A stretch of DNA of 64,000 nt from positions 96,758 to 160,757 of the forward strand of contig JALCBR010000002.1 in the NCBI GenBank assembly GCA_028066245.1, read 5' to 3'. The notes below the pieces were generated by a model that was not told the DNA's origin, did no database searches, and worked only from the letters and a program-made list of their open reading frames with translations. This DNA is from Pirellulales bacterium. Its GTDB lineage: Bacteria > Planctomycetota > Planctomycetia > Pirellulales > S012-138. Below, in pieces: positions 20,603-30,799 of the stretch (positions are counted from its first letter, which is position 1; every line of letters starts with the position of its first letter). The translations under genes were made by a program, and so were the position numbers.

Positions 20603-21586
20603 TTATCGCATCGCCGCGCGCACAGCGTCAAGAACTTTCGATTGCACGTCCGGGAACACACCTTCAACGGTGGCGCCAGCAGCTGCTTTGTGACCGCCAC
20701 CGTCAAATTGACGTGCCATTGCGGAGCAATCGAAATCACTGCGGCTGCGGAAGCTGATCTTGAACCGAGCCTCTCCAACTTGAACAAAGATCACGGCAAC
20801 CTCTGTCCCCGCTACGGCTAGCGTGAGGTTAACGGCGTCCTCTGTATCACTGCGCAGAGCGCCAGTTGATTGAAAATCCTCGTCCAATACGTGCGTGTGA
20901 ACCAGTCGACCACCAAGGTCAGACTCCGTTTGAGCCAAGATTCGGCCCCGGAGCTTTATTCGTGCCAGTGAATCTTGCTCGTAGAGCTGCTGGAAGATCG
21001 CCGCTGGGTCAGCGCCCGCTTCAACGAGCTGCGCCGCGGCTTGAAATGTCACCGGAGTTGTTGAGTTGAAGCGGAACCAACCAGTGTCTGTTGCGATTGC
21101 AGCGAACAGCGGCATAGCGATCTCCGGCGTCACCCGGACATCAAAATGCTTTGCCGCCTCGAGCACGAGTCGACCGGTCGCCTCGGCCGTGGGGTCTTTG
21201 AAGAGTTCCGCCCCCAGATCATCCTCGCCGACGTGATGATCCAGGATGAACTTCTGCGCCGAACTCGTTTTGACAACGTCCCCCATTTCGCCGAGTTGCG
21301 CCCATGCGCTCGTATCCAACACACCCAGCAGTTCACGGTCAGCGAGATCGTTTGGCTGTACGGAATGACCTAGGACTTCGATCCGTTGTTGCGGATCAAT
21401 GAATGCCAGGTTTGGTGGCGTTTCGTGCGCGTTGACGATCCGTACGTCCTTACCTAGAGCGGTTAGGATGCCGGCCAAACCGAGTTCACTCCCCAGCGCA
21501 TCACAATCAGGCCGGATGTGACTGGTTAGGATGATTCGCTCGTGATCGGCGATGATCTCTTGGAAGCGCGGCCAATTAATAGACAT
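20603..21586 (-). CDS. nrnA: DHH-family phosphoesterase (NrnA-like oligoribonuclease/pAp phosphatase)
   Basis: SHIRPDCDALGSELGLAGIL, LDHHVGEDDLG, C-terminal DHHA1 FDGGGHKAAAG; start at MSINWPRF. Confidence 0.92.
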   Translation of the reverse strand: MSINWPRFQEIIADHERIILTSHIRPDCDALGSELGLAGILTALGKDVRIVNAHETPPNLAFIDPQQRIEVLGHSVQPNDLADRELLGVLDTSAWAQLGEMGDVVKTSSAQKFILDHHVGEDDLGAELFKDPTAEATGRLVLEAAKHFDVRVTPEIAMPLFAAIATDTGWFRFNSTTPVTFQAAAQLVEAGADPAAIFQQLYEQDSLARIKLRGRILAQTESDLGGRLVHTHVLDEDFQSTGALRSDTEDAVNLTLAVAGTEVAVIFVQVGEARFKISFRSRSDFDCSAMARQFDGGGHKAAAGATVEGVFPDVQSKVLDAVRAAMR

Positions 21587-21804
21587 GAATTCGTAAGACG
21601 AGAACCAAGCTGTGGAGAGAATTTTGTGACTCAGCCAGAAGGCATTGAGCAAGAACCATCATAGTTGACCCCCAACAAGTCCGATAGCGGCGCGGAAGGA
21701 GCGACTCTTCCTTCACTTGCGAGAGCGCCGATCCGATTGCCGTTCAGTTCACCTGGACGCTGTCAAGTCATCCCTCGACAGGAGCCTACACGGCCTGCCT
21801 TCAG

Positions 21805-22150
21805 GCGTACGGGCGAAATTGACATTGGTCAAATGTGAGGGGTGTTTCGGGCGTCCACGCGCGCTGCCGAGCGCCATAGGGGGTTGATGGTTAACATGCT
21901 ACTAAGCTTAACGTCGGGATTGCCGGTGATGTTTGCGGTGCCGTTGCTGGTTAATTGCTGGGCATGAAGCGTTTGCGCCCACCCCTTGAATGCGAGAAAA
22001 ACTTGACCGATGTCAATTTCGCCTGTACGCGTGAGAGCGGGGAATGCCGCGGCGATTCCATCGCGCATCTGTGAAGCCATGAGAATGCCGACGAAGAGAT
22101 GTTCTCGAGCGCTTTGTTGATTCCTGTTCTGCTGGCAATTGGTGTCATCC
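21805..22150 (-). repeat. Dispersed composite repeat, copy A
   Basis: Signature inverted pair at 21805-21833 and 22003-22030, plus an arm running to about 22150 that matches copy B in reverse orientation. Confidence 0.85.
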
Positions 22151-22213
22151 AACGCCGTAGCAATAGAGGAATTCATCCCAAAGCTAGTGACGGACCATCA
22201 ACAAGAAAGAGCT

Positions 22214-23149
22214 TTAGTTCTTCTGGTCGTCAATGGTTCGCGCGGAGATCGCGTGAATGTCTGCTTGGATTTGCTGCGTCAGTTGTTCCGGTCCCTCGAA
22301 CGCGACAACGTCCCTCACGCGCCAATGGAAATCAACTTCCAACGGTTGCCCATAAAGATTGCCTTCGAATCCAAGCAGGTGCACTTCGACCTTTTGCCGT
22401 TGTTCGCCAAAAGTTGGGTTGGGGCCGATGTTGATCGCCGCCGGCCAGATTTGATCTCTGGCTAGAGTGGCGCCGCCATAAACGCCAGCGGCGGGGGTCA
22501 GCGTGTCAATGGCATCGATGTTGGCGGTGGGAAATCCGATTTGCCCTCCACGCCCGGCGCCGTGGGTGACCATGCCACGGATGCGATAAGGTTCTGTGAG
22601 TAAATTGGCAGCCGTGTCCACGTCGCCAGCGGCAATGAGCTTTCTTACACGGGAACTCGAGACGATTGCGTCGTCGACATGCAATGCGTCGACAATTTCT
22701 AATGAAATACCGACTGCGTTGCAGAACTCTCGCAAGCGTGCCGTGTCGCCTTCGCGATTGTGCCCGAAGAAAAAGTTTGGCCCTTCGACCATTGCTTTGG
22801 TTGCCAGGTTGCCATTGATGAACGTGTCAAAGAACTCGCCAGCGGAAAGCTTCAGCATTTGCTCGTTGGTCGGATAGCTGATCAAGGCATCCACACCCAA
22901 CTTTGCCAGCAAGTCCGCCTTCCGATCAGTCCACGTCAGCGGTGGTGGACAGGCGTCGGGACGCAGAAGCCGGACCGGATGCGGATCGAACGTAAACACG
23001 ACGGCGGGACCGCCAACTCGTCGTGCTGCGGCAATTAACCGAGCAATGATTTGGGCGTGGCCGCGGTGGACGCCATCAAAATTGCCGACGGTCAGCGCGC
23101 CTCCACGCAAGTCCGCCGGAAAGTCTTCGAAATGCCGAATCAGTTTCAC
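22214..23149 (-). CDS. ribF: Bifunctional riboflavin kinase/FAD synthetase
   Basis: GALTVGNFDGVHRGHAQII; SSSRVRKLIAAGDV; GQIGFPTANID; GVYGGATL. Confidence 0.95.
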   Translation of the reverse strand: MKLIRHFEDFPADLRGGALTVGNFDGVHRGHAQIIARLIAAARRVGGPAVVFTFDPHPVRLLRPDACPPPLTWTDRKADLLAKLGVDALISYPTNEQMLKLSAGEFFDTFINGNLATKAMVEGPNFFFGHNREGDTARLREFCNAVGISLEIVDALHVDDAIVSSSRVRKLIAAGDVDTAANLLTEPYRIRGMVTHGAGRGGQIGFPTANIDAIDTLTPAAGVYGGATLARDQIWPAAINIGPNPTFGEQRQKVEVHLLGFEGNLYGQPLEVDFHWRVRDVVAFEGPEQLTQQIQADIHAISARTIDDQKN

Positions 23150-25431
23150 TCCAACGACCCATCAGCTTGCGGACTCGTGTGCTTTGTACTTTCGTTTGTT
23201 TCTGATCCTTGCAAGATTTTGTACTTTCCAGCCAGCCAGCAGCGAATCTCGTTTGTGTAGTACCGGCTCCAAGCTCTGCCGGACGGCCCCCCACCGTTGC
23301 AAGTTTGGATTTCGTTCGTCGCCAAATCAGCCACTGCTCGATAAGACGGAAAATGGTTGGTCTGGCGACCGTGGGATTGATAGATCACGCTTTGCACGAT
23401 TGTCCCTCGTCCACCTGGCATGGACACCGGGCCATAGTCAAATCGCAACGCCCGGGGGACCTTTCCGCCTAAGAGAACGTTCTTCATCAGCACTTGTTGT
23501 CGCTGACCCCAGGTGGGTACATCGCTCAACGATATCGATCCCAGCACCTGCTGTATGACGTCAGACGTCACTTGACGCCAACCCTCCTTACCGTACCAGG
23601 CAGTTTCATCAAAGCCTTCGCCTTCGCGGAGCAGCGGCCGGTCAAAGTAGGAATAAAACAATGCTGGCAATGCGGTTCTCTCGACAACTTCCTCCCAGGC
23701 GGCTTCGCCGAAACCCCGCCGTCCGAGCACTTCCCGACCAAGTACGGCGTAGATTTCTTCAAACAACGTGGGTGCCTGGGAATCCAGGTTGTAGCACAGG
23801 TCCCAATCCAACAGCAATCGCCCGGCTGCGGTGTCTGAGGCGATGAGCGGTCGCCAGAGTTTGAGGAATTTTTCCGCGTGTTTAGAGTAAAGGTCGCATT
23901 GCATCCGCTGCATGTCCGCAACGGTTGCCGCTTCCAGTTCCAACAGCATGTCCTTGATTCGATTGGAACGATCGAACCCGTGATGCAGGTTCACAACCAG
24001 AGGTCCGTCTTCCGGGTTTTGATCTTCATTGGCCGTGAACAAGATCTCCTCTGGGGGATTCGTCACTCGTTTCAAATGATCGCTAGGCACAAAACCAGAC
24101 CAAGCAGTGTCTGAGTCCCAGGCGGGAAGCGGGGCCAATCCTGTTCCCGACCGGGCAGGCAATATGCCCGATTGCTGATATCCGATGTTGCCGGATGAAT
24201 CGACGATCACCCAGTTAGCGGAGATGTTGACGTTTTTCAGGACATCTTGTGCCTGAGCAACTTGAGAAACTTGTAGCACTTCAAACAGCGATGCGAGCGA
24301 ACTCGCAGCGCCGCCAGGTTGTTGAGCGAAGGCTCGGCTTAAGAACAAACCATTGGGACGCGTTGGGTGCTCATTCGCGGAATGCAAGGCTTCGCACTCA
24401 AGCACGCCACGATCGCTACTCCAATAGGTTGCCTTGGCATCTGCACCGCCGCGCCGTTTGATTGTTTCCGTCCGAGATTCAAGCGGGACGAAATCATCTT
24501 CCCGTTTCGTTTTGCCGTCCCGGCATTCCTCAATGAAGTAATCAACCATGTCCATATAGCCGTACGTAAAACCAAACGAGAGGTCGCGCGTCCGGCCCAT
24601 GGCGATACCTGGAAGTCCCGGCATGTTGACGCCTAGGCGATAGTTATCCGGGGTGTGCAAGACACATTCGGCCCAAACAGGAGGAAGCCGATTGCTTTCC
24701 AAGTGGGGGTCATGGCATTCCAAGGGGAATCCGCTGGCGCTCCGCTTTGCGGAGACGGCCCAATTGTTGCTGGCCGCCATTGGTGAAGCGGCAGACAAAA
24801 ACGGAACCGCCTTAGGGATCATCGGGGATTGGATGTTGATGTCCTTGAGCAACGCAATAATTCTCGGCGTTAGCTCGTGGAGATGAGGCGCGAAAATATA
24901 CTGGAGCGTCTCCTCAGGAACTCCTCCGGCAGCAGCTTGCATGATGAATTTCTCCGCATCTTGCTGGCTCTGCGCGAGCCCTAGATATGACATCAGATGG
25001 ATGCAGAGCAGACAATCTTCCGGTCGCCAAGGCTCGGGTTTCCACCGCAGCAGCTTAAATTCCAACGGCAGCCGCTGCATCTCAAGAAAGTGATTTACGC
25101 CTGCGGAATACGCTTCGGCGAATCGCCGCGCATCGGAGGTCAGATATGCGACATCGTTTGCCGCCGCCTTGGTGAAATCCAATGAGCGCATCGCCAAGTC
25201 GATGTGGAGCGATTCTTCGCTGTCTTTCAATTGTTCGCAAACTCGACCTTGGCCGATGGCTCGAACCATCATCATTTGCACGGCGCGGTCATGCATATGG
25301 GCATAACCCGTTCCAGCGGCCAGCTCAAAGTCATCGTCTCCCCAGATTTCGATAACACCGCCGGTCGTGCGGGCGATTTCAAAGCAGAATTCGCCCGTCT
25401 GAACTTGCTTCCGCTGCTTGCCGATTCCCAT
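23146..25431 (-). CDS. Penicillin acylase (penicillin amidase) family protein, copy 1
   Basis: 761 aa; Ntn nucleophile region AASNNWAVSAKRSASGFPLECHDPHLESNRLPPVW; ends within 4 bp of the ribF start. Confidence 0.92.
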   Translation of the reverse strand: MGIGKQRKQVQTGEFCFEIARTTGGVIEIWGDDDFELAAGTGYAHMHDRAVQMMMVRAIGQGRVCEQLKDSEESLHIDLAMRSLDFTKAAANDVAYLTSDARRFAEAYSAGVNHFLEMQRLPLEFKLLRWKPEPWRPEDCLLCIHLMSYLGLAQSQQDAEKFIMQAAAGGVPEETLQYIFAPHLHELTPRIIALLKDINIQSPMIPKAVPFLSAASPMAASNNWAVSAKRSASGFPLECHDPHLESNRLPPVWAECVLHTPDNYRLGVNMPGLPGIAMGRTRDLSFGFTYGYMDMVDYFIEECRDGKTKREDDFVPLESRTETIKRRGGADAKATYWSSDRGVLECEALHSANEHPTRPNGLFLSRAFAQQPGGAASSLASLFEVLQVSQVAQAQDVLKNVNISANWVIVDSSGNIGYQQSGILPARSGTGLAPLPAWDSDTAWSGFVPSDHLKRVTNPPEEILFTANEDQNPEDGPLVVNLHHGFDRSNRIKDMLLELEAATVADMQRMQCDLYSKHAEKFLKLWRPLIASDTAAGRLLLDWDLCYNLDSQAPTLFEEIYAVLGREVLGRRGFGEAAWEEVVERTALPALFYSYFDRPLLREGEGFDETAWYGKEGWRQVTSDVIQQVLGSISLSDVPTWGQRQQVLMKNVLLGGKVPRALRFDYGPVSMPGGRGTIVQSVIYQSHGRQTNHFPSYRAVADLATNEIQTCNGGGPSGRAWSRYYTNEIRCWLAGKYKILQGSETNESTKHTSPQADGSLE

Positions 25432-25611
25432 TGGTCGTTAATGCCATCAGTCTCTGCGTTCATCAGACGATCCTGAGACCGTCCGCGACAATGTACTTCA
25501 ATCGTGATTCATCCACACGGGCAAAAAGCGCGCGACAGCATCCGCAGTAAGTGTGATCTCCCAAATGCTGCGCCACAGGAGGTGACGTGCATGACGGAAG
25601 AGGCAATGAAA

Positions 25612-26421
25612 CTATGCCGTCGAAAGCAACTCGGTTACAAAGTCGCGAGAATGCTGTAGCAACGTTTGATAGTCATTGTCCTCTACGGATTCGCCGATCA
25701 GTTCAACATCGAAGTAACCGTTGAATCCCGCGCGAAGCAACTCGCCAACGATCTCTTTCAAAGGGAGTTTGCCTTGTCCCAGTCGGCAGCGGTTCTGTTC
25801 GCCATCTGGCGGCTGCGCCGCGTCACCCAAGTGAACAACAGCAATCCGATCAACGATCTCCGCAACACGCCCAAGGGATCGCTCATCAAAGCCAAGTTGA
25901 TATGTGTCATAGACGATGGCCAGACTGTCGTCGGCAACTTGGTCGATCAGGTCAAGCAAGTCTTCGATGCTGGTCAGAAATGTGAATTCTGCGGCGCAAG
26001 CTTCATGCATTGGCTCCAACGCAAGCTTGACATTGTTGTCTTTGGCGGCGGGAAGCAACTCCTGAAGCGCCTCACCCAACAGCCGTCGGGCGTGGTTGTG
26101 CGTATGACCGGATCGGCCACCGCTGTATACAACCACGCAGTCCGCCTTCAATCGGCCAGCCAGAGAGATGGCGTCCAGCGCATCATCAATACTATCGCCA
26201 AACGAACGCCCGTCGCTGCCGGTGAATCCGCCTGCCCAAAGCACGTTGGAGACAGCGAGACCCGAATCTTGGATCAAGTTGATGGCACGCTCTTCGCCAA
26301 AGTCAGAGACTTTTTGTCGCCACACACCGATCGCGGGAATACCGGCCTCGCGATACCGGCCGACATCTTGTTCAAACGTCCAGCGGTAGGTCGTCAGTTC
26401 ATTGATCGAGAGTTGCGCCAT
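25612..26421 (-). CDS. Sugar phosphate isomerase/epimerase (AP endonuclease 2-type TIM barrel)
   Basis: VKLALEPMHEACAAEFTFLTSIEDLLDLIDQV and VVHLGDAAQPPDGEQNRCRLGQGKLPLKEIV. Confidence 0.9.
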   Translation of the reverse strand: MAQLSINELTTYRWTFEQDVGRYREAGIPAIGVWRQKVSDFGEERAINLIQDSGLAVSNVLWAGGFTGSDGRSFGDSIDDALDAISLAGRLKADCVVVYSGGRSGHTHNHARRLLGEALQELLPAAKDNNVKLALEPMHEACAAEFTFLTSIEDLLDLIDQVADDSLAIVYDTYQLGFDERSLGRVAEIVDRIAVVHLGDAAQPPDGEQNRCRLGQGKLPLKEIVGELLRAGFNGYFDVELIGESVEDNDYQTLLQHSRDFVTELLSTA

Positions 26422-26730
26422 CGGACAGTCCCTCGCTTGCGGCGCTCTTCTGGTTTGAGCATCAAACTTCTTGCGTGTCGTCCGCGCCCGATCCTTGGCA
26501 TGATGCTTGCTTCCCGGATCGATGGGACATCGTCACGCAGAATCAATCATGCGAAGTGGTAGTATCAAGCATGCGAGAGGGAGTGTAAAGAAAGTCGCGA
26601 CAGAATCACTCGATGCCATTCTTCGTGACATGCTCATCGTCGATCTTGTCCACTGAGACAAAATCATCCGGAGCGGGATAATGTGCCGCAACGTACCATG
26701 CAGATGGATGACGCGAGCGATGCTGGATCT

Positions 26731-28596
26731 TCATACGCCCGAGAAAACCGGCACGTTGGTATCTTCCTGCGGGACATCACTTTCTTCCTCGTGATCGGGA
26801 CGGTCGCGGAAGATCTCCAGTATGCGCGCTCTTCCAATCTGGTCGTAATCGGGTTCTTGGAAGGAGCGCTCTTCACGCTCACTATTGGGTTCCAATTCAA
26901 GGATGACGACCCGCGTTTTGGGGATGCCAATAAAGTGCCGCTCTTCCGCTCGCTGCTTTCCACCGTGCATATCATAGATTTCGAATAGGCAATTGAGCAC
27001 TTTGCGGAAGCGGCGCGAGCCCACTCCATCTCCGACGAAGATAATGTCCAATTCCAGCGCGTTCATCATCCGCAAGAAGTGGTTCCGGGCTTCGCGAGGG
27101 AACAAACGGTAGTAGGGAGTGCCGATGATCTCGTCAAATAATGAGTCATCGTCGTGCAACTCATCCTCAGGCACGTCACGCGACATGCCCACGATGAACC
27201 AATGTTGCGGGCCGAGCCAAAACCCTTGTCCTCGTTTGAAGACGCGGCGCGCCGCCCGCTTGAACAGTTTCTTGAAGCCGGAAGTCAGCACGCGTCGCTT
27301 TTGAATCTCATCGCGGCGTTCGTAGCGCCATAGGTTGTCAGCCGCAGTCAGTCGGCAAAACGGAACTTCCATGGGCCAGGATGGGCCTTCGATGTCAACA
27401 TGCTGCTCGGTTCCATCGCTAACGTTGATTTTTACATCCAATGGATTAGCGCGAGCCGGGGAAAACCTGACGTCCCAACCCTCGCCGCTAAGCTCGCGAC
27501 GAATCTGACGTTGGGCTGGACGGTCGATTTCGCCTTCGACGAACAAAACAGGCCGAACCGAGTGAGACGGATTGGCAAACCGCCCCATCCAGATCAGTCG
27601 CCACAGCAAATAGAGCACAGCGCCAAATCCAGCCAACACACACCACGAGAAGAACAGCCCGAACAGTGGCGTAACAACCATCCCGGACCTCGCACCAGTC
27701 GCACCTGAAAACAACAAGCTGCCGCGGGTGATGACGATTAGCGCGCATGCGATGAGGCCCACTGCCATCAACTGGGCTGAAATCCAGTCGCGATATTCCA
27801 TGACGCGCACGGATTCATCACCGGAGTGCTTGCTCGTCCCTGAAGCTATGGGCAGCATGGGCTTCTTCCAGGTCAAGACAAGACTGGGAACCAATCGAAG
27901 CATCTGTACGACCAGGACGATAGACATGGCCACGATCAAGCCGACAGCAGGAAACCAAGCCGGCATGAAGATGCCTGCGACCAGTAGGATCACCAGAAAC
28001 AACGATTGAGCCACGAACTCGTCACGCACAGAGCGGGGTTGTTGGCCAACGTGCCTGCTGACAAGCTCGTTATGGATCAATGTGACAGGCAGCAGCAACA
28101 TAAATGCAGCCATGGCCGCCATCGCGCACCAAATGAGAGCCAACACGGCCAGGTATAGTGTGTACGAGCCCGATGCAAGATATTCCCGAATGCTGACGGG
28201 GAAGATGTCTCGCAACATCACGAGAGCCACAAGGACTAGTGATGCGGCGAGGATGCCGTAGGACCACAGGTGGGGCATCGCCTGGGGAAGCGAGGGGGAC
28301 TTGCGAAAATCAACGCCGACTTCCATTCGCCACAGTTGTAGGCGAGTCCAGATGCGAAGAAAGCCGCCACGCAGCCGCTCGATCCATCCGGCGCGGAATT
28401 TCGAATGCACAATCGCGGACACGGCCGCCGCCATCGCCACAAGCAATAGGACGCCAATATCTCCCACGTCAGACTGGATCGAACGTCCGGCAATCTCCAA
28501 CGCGGCGATCAGGACCAGCCATGCAGCCAGCAGTAGCCCGCCCGGCTGAAGTAATTGTCGTGCAATGATCGGGAGTCGGTTGGAAAGTGTCTTCAT
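26731..28596 (-). CDS. Uncharacterised multi-TM membrane protein
   Basis: ~620 aa with about nine hydrophobic segments and a soluble C-terminal region; no antisense competitor; start probably MKTLSNRLPII. Confidence 0.8.
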   Translation of the reverse strand: MKTLSNRLPIIARQLLQPGGLLLAAWLVLIAALEIAGRSIQSDVGDIGVLLLVAMAAAVSAIVHSKFRAGWIERLRGGFLRIWTRLQLWRMEVGVDFRKSPSLPQAMPHLWSYGILAASLVLVALVMLRDIFPVSIREYLASGSYTLYLAVLALIWCAMAAMAAFMLLLPVTLIHNELVSRHVGQQPRSVRDEFVAQSLFLVILLVAGIFMPAWFPAVGLIVAMSIVLVVQMLRLVPSLVLTWKKPMLPIASGTSKHSGDESVRVMEYRDWISAQLMAVGLIACALIVITRGSLLFSGATGARSGMVVTPLFGLFFSWCVLAGFGAVLYLLWRLIWMGRFANPSHSVRPVLFVEGEIDRPAQRQIRRELSGEGWDVRFSPARANPLDVKINVSDGTEQHVDIEGPSWPMEVPFCRLTAADNLWRYERRDEIQKRRVLTSGFKKLFKRAARRVFKRGQGFWLGPQHWFIVGMSRDVPEDELHDDDSLFDEIIGTPYYRLFPREARNHFLRMMNALELDIIFVGDGVGSRRFRKVLNCLFEIYDMHGGKQRAEERHFIGIPKTRVVILELEPNSEREERSFQEPDYDQIGRARILEIFRDRPDHEEESDVPQEDTNVPVFSGV

Positions 28597-28782
28597 GACG
28601 TTCTTATGGCGACCTTGCGTGCGTCTTGAGTTGTGCAGGCAGGGATTCAAAGCAAAGACGGCTTTGTGCTACCGTTTGGATTGGTCAGCATCGCTTCCAT
28701 TGTAAACACGTTGCTCGCCACTGTCCCAAAGAGTTCTGACGCACGGATACAAATGGTTGCTTCCTCTCCAGGGCATTTGTGC

Positions 28783-30657
28783 TTAGCTTTGGCTTCCCAC
28801 CGCGGCCCCAGCGGGCTCCAATGGCGGCAAGGCTTCCTCCAAGACTCCTTTGGCTTTTCGCCACGCTGAGAATCCTTCGGCGATCATCCAGGCTTCTAGA
28901 GCAAGAATCGCCGTGGCAATGCCGAAGAGCAGATAATTGGGCTCCTCCGCGTTCAGCCAACCTTGCATTTGCCAGGCGAGCGCCCAACTGGGCATGATTA
29001 ACATGACTGTCATCGGGATCAAAATGAACCAGACCGGCTTGTTGCGCCGCCAAAGATAAAACGCAGTCACCATGAAGGCCAACCCGGCCAACAGTTGATT
29101 GATGGCACCAAACAGCGGCCAGAGGATCATGCCGCCGGTTCCTGGGCCTTTGGGACCGGGAATCAGCGCAATCACGCCGGCGAGCAATAGAGCAAATCCT
29201 GTGGCAGCGTACTTGTTGGTCAGTGGTTTGACACGAACTGTTGTTGCCAGTTCTTGCACGACGTAGCGCTGCAACCGCGTAGCCGTGTCCAGCGTCGTCG
29301 CGGCGAAACAGGCTACCAAGACAGCGATCACCGCGATCCCCAGCCGCAATGGAATGCCCAAAGCGGTCAAGAAGTTCGCTCCGCCCTCCACAAACGCTCC
29401 CACCATTTGCGGCAAGCCAAAGTCCTTGAAACGCTGCTTGGACGAATAGCGTGCGTTCCAAACCTCCCGTCCGTGGGCCGCAGGCGATGCGGCTGTCGCG
29501 ACAGCATACTCCCCTTCTGCGGTCACGGTTTGCGCCTCATAAACCCCGGATAGGTTCTTCTTAAACTTCCCCATTCCCACTCCGGCACAGCAAGCGAGAA
29601 TCACCAGCACCGCCAAAGCGCCCTCCAGCAACATCGCACCGTACCCCACGTACCGTGCGTCAGGCTCACACGCGACTTGCTTGGAACTGGTTCCACTAGA
29701 GACAAGGCAATGGAAACCGCTGATGGCTCCACAGGCGATGGTGATGAACAGGAAAGGCATGATCGGCGGGGCATCGGCAGGCTGGTCCTGGGCAACCGCC
29801 GGAGCGCTTTCCGTGATCGATGCCCCCCCGGTACTGCCAGCGACGATCAAACCCAACACCAACAAGACTAACGCAACAACAAGCTGGTGACTGTTGATGT
29901 AATCACGCGGCTGCAACAACACCCAAACCGGCAGCACAGACGCAAAAAAGCAATAGGCGAACAGTAGCCCCGTCCAGATTAGGATCGGAGAGAGTGTGAT
30001 CCCCGCCATCGAGATCGGATTGAGTGTAACCGGCAGCCAATTCGCTCCGACAACAACCGCTCCGTACAAAATGGCCAACGCCAACAATGACGGAACCAAC
30101 AATCCTCCGCCACGGCGATAAACCCAGAACCCTACGCCCACGGCAACCGGCATCGCGATCCACACCGACAGTACGGATTCGGGATACATGTTGAAGATCG
30201 TGGCAATTACCAGCCCAAAAATCGCCAAGACAACAGTCAGGGCGAAAAATAATATCGTCAGGAAAAGGACACGCGTTCGTGGCGCGATCACCCGCCCTGC
30301 GACTTCACCCACGGTTTGACCGCGATTGCGTATGGAAACGATTAGAGCGCCAAAGTCATGCACAGCGCCGATGAAGATGCTGCCGAAGACCACCCACAGC
30401 AGAGCAGGCAACCAGCCCCAAAACACGGCAATCGCTGGGCCTACGATCGGACCAGTTCCTGCGATGCTGGTAAAGTGGTGCCCAAAGATCACCTGTTTCT
30501 TGGTGGGCACAAAATCGACGTCATCGCGCAGTTGGCTGCTGGGTACAGGAGCTTTTTCGTCCAGTCCAAAGATTTTTCGCCCCAGCCAGCGCCCATAGGT
30601 GTGATAGGCGACAATAAAACCGACAAACGATCCGACGGCAATCAGCAGCGTGTCCAT
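28783..30657 (-). CDS. cstA: Carbon starvation protein CstA family transporter
   Basis: FIVAYHTYGRWLGRKIFGLD, FGHHFTSIAGTGPIVGPAIAVFWGWLPALLWV; start MDTLLIAVG at 30657 avoids overlap with gltA. Confidence 0.94.
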   Translation of the reverse strand: MDTLLIAVGSFVGFIVAYHTYGRWLGRKIFGLDEKAPVPSSQLRDDVDFVPTKKQVIFGHHFTSIAGTGPIVGPAIAVFWGWLPALLWVVFGSIFIGAVHDFGALIVSIRNRGQTVGEVAGRVIAPRTRVLFLTILFFALTVVLAIFGLVIATIFNMYPESVLSVWIAMPVAVGVGFWVYRRGGGLLVPSLLALAILYGAVVVGANWLPVTLNPISMAGITLSPILIWTGLLFAYCFFASVLPVWVLLQPRDYINSHQLVVALVLLVLGLIVAGSTGGASITESAPAVAQDQPADAPPIMPFLFITIACGAISGFHCLVSSGTSSKQVACEPDARYVGYGAMLLEGALAVLVILACCAGVGMGKFKKNLSGVYEAQTVTAEGEYAVATAASPAAHGREVWNARYSSKQRFKDFGLPQMVGAFVEGGANFLTALGIPLRLGIAVIAVLVACFAATTLDTATRLQRYVVQELATTVRVKPLTNKYAATGFALLLAGVIALIPGPKGPGTGGMILWPLFGAINQLLAGLAFMVTAFYLWRRNKPVWFILIPMTVMLIMPSWALAWQMQGWLNAEEPNYLLFGIATAILALEAWMIAEGFSAWRKAKGVLEEALPPLEPAGAAVGSQS

Positions 30658-30799
30658 GACTTGCGAAAGAATCACGGCAAAGAGAGGGTGATGACCTTCG
30701 CTAATATATCCCATGCGAAGGTCAAGTTGACCGCACATTTCCTCCTTATGTGTGGGCAGCCGCATGTCCGAGAGGCAATCGGCAGCTGCTACCCGACTG

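Noticed and set aside
21829-22176. 115-aa minus-strand ORF as a real gene
   Set aside because: Coincides with repeat copy A; the matching frame is not maintained in copies B and C.
25666-26562. 298-aa plus-strand ORF
   Set aside because: Antisense to the TIM-barrel isomerase; no recognisable motifs.
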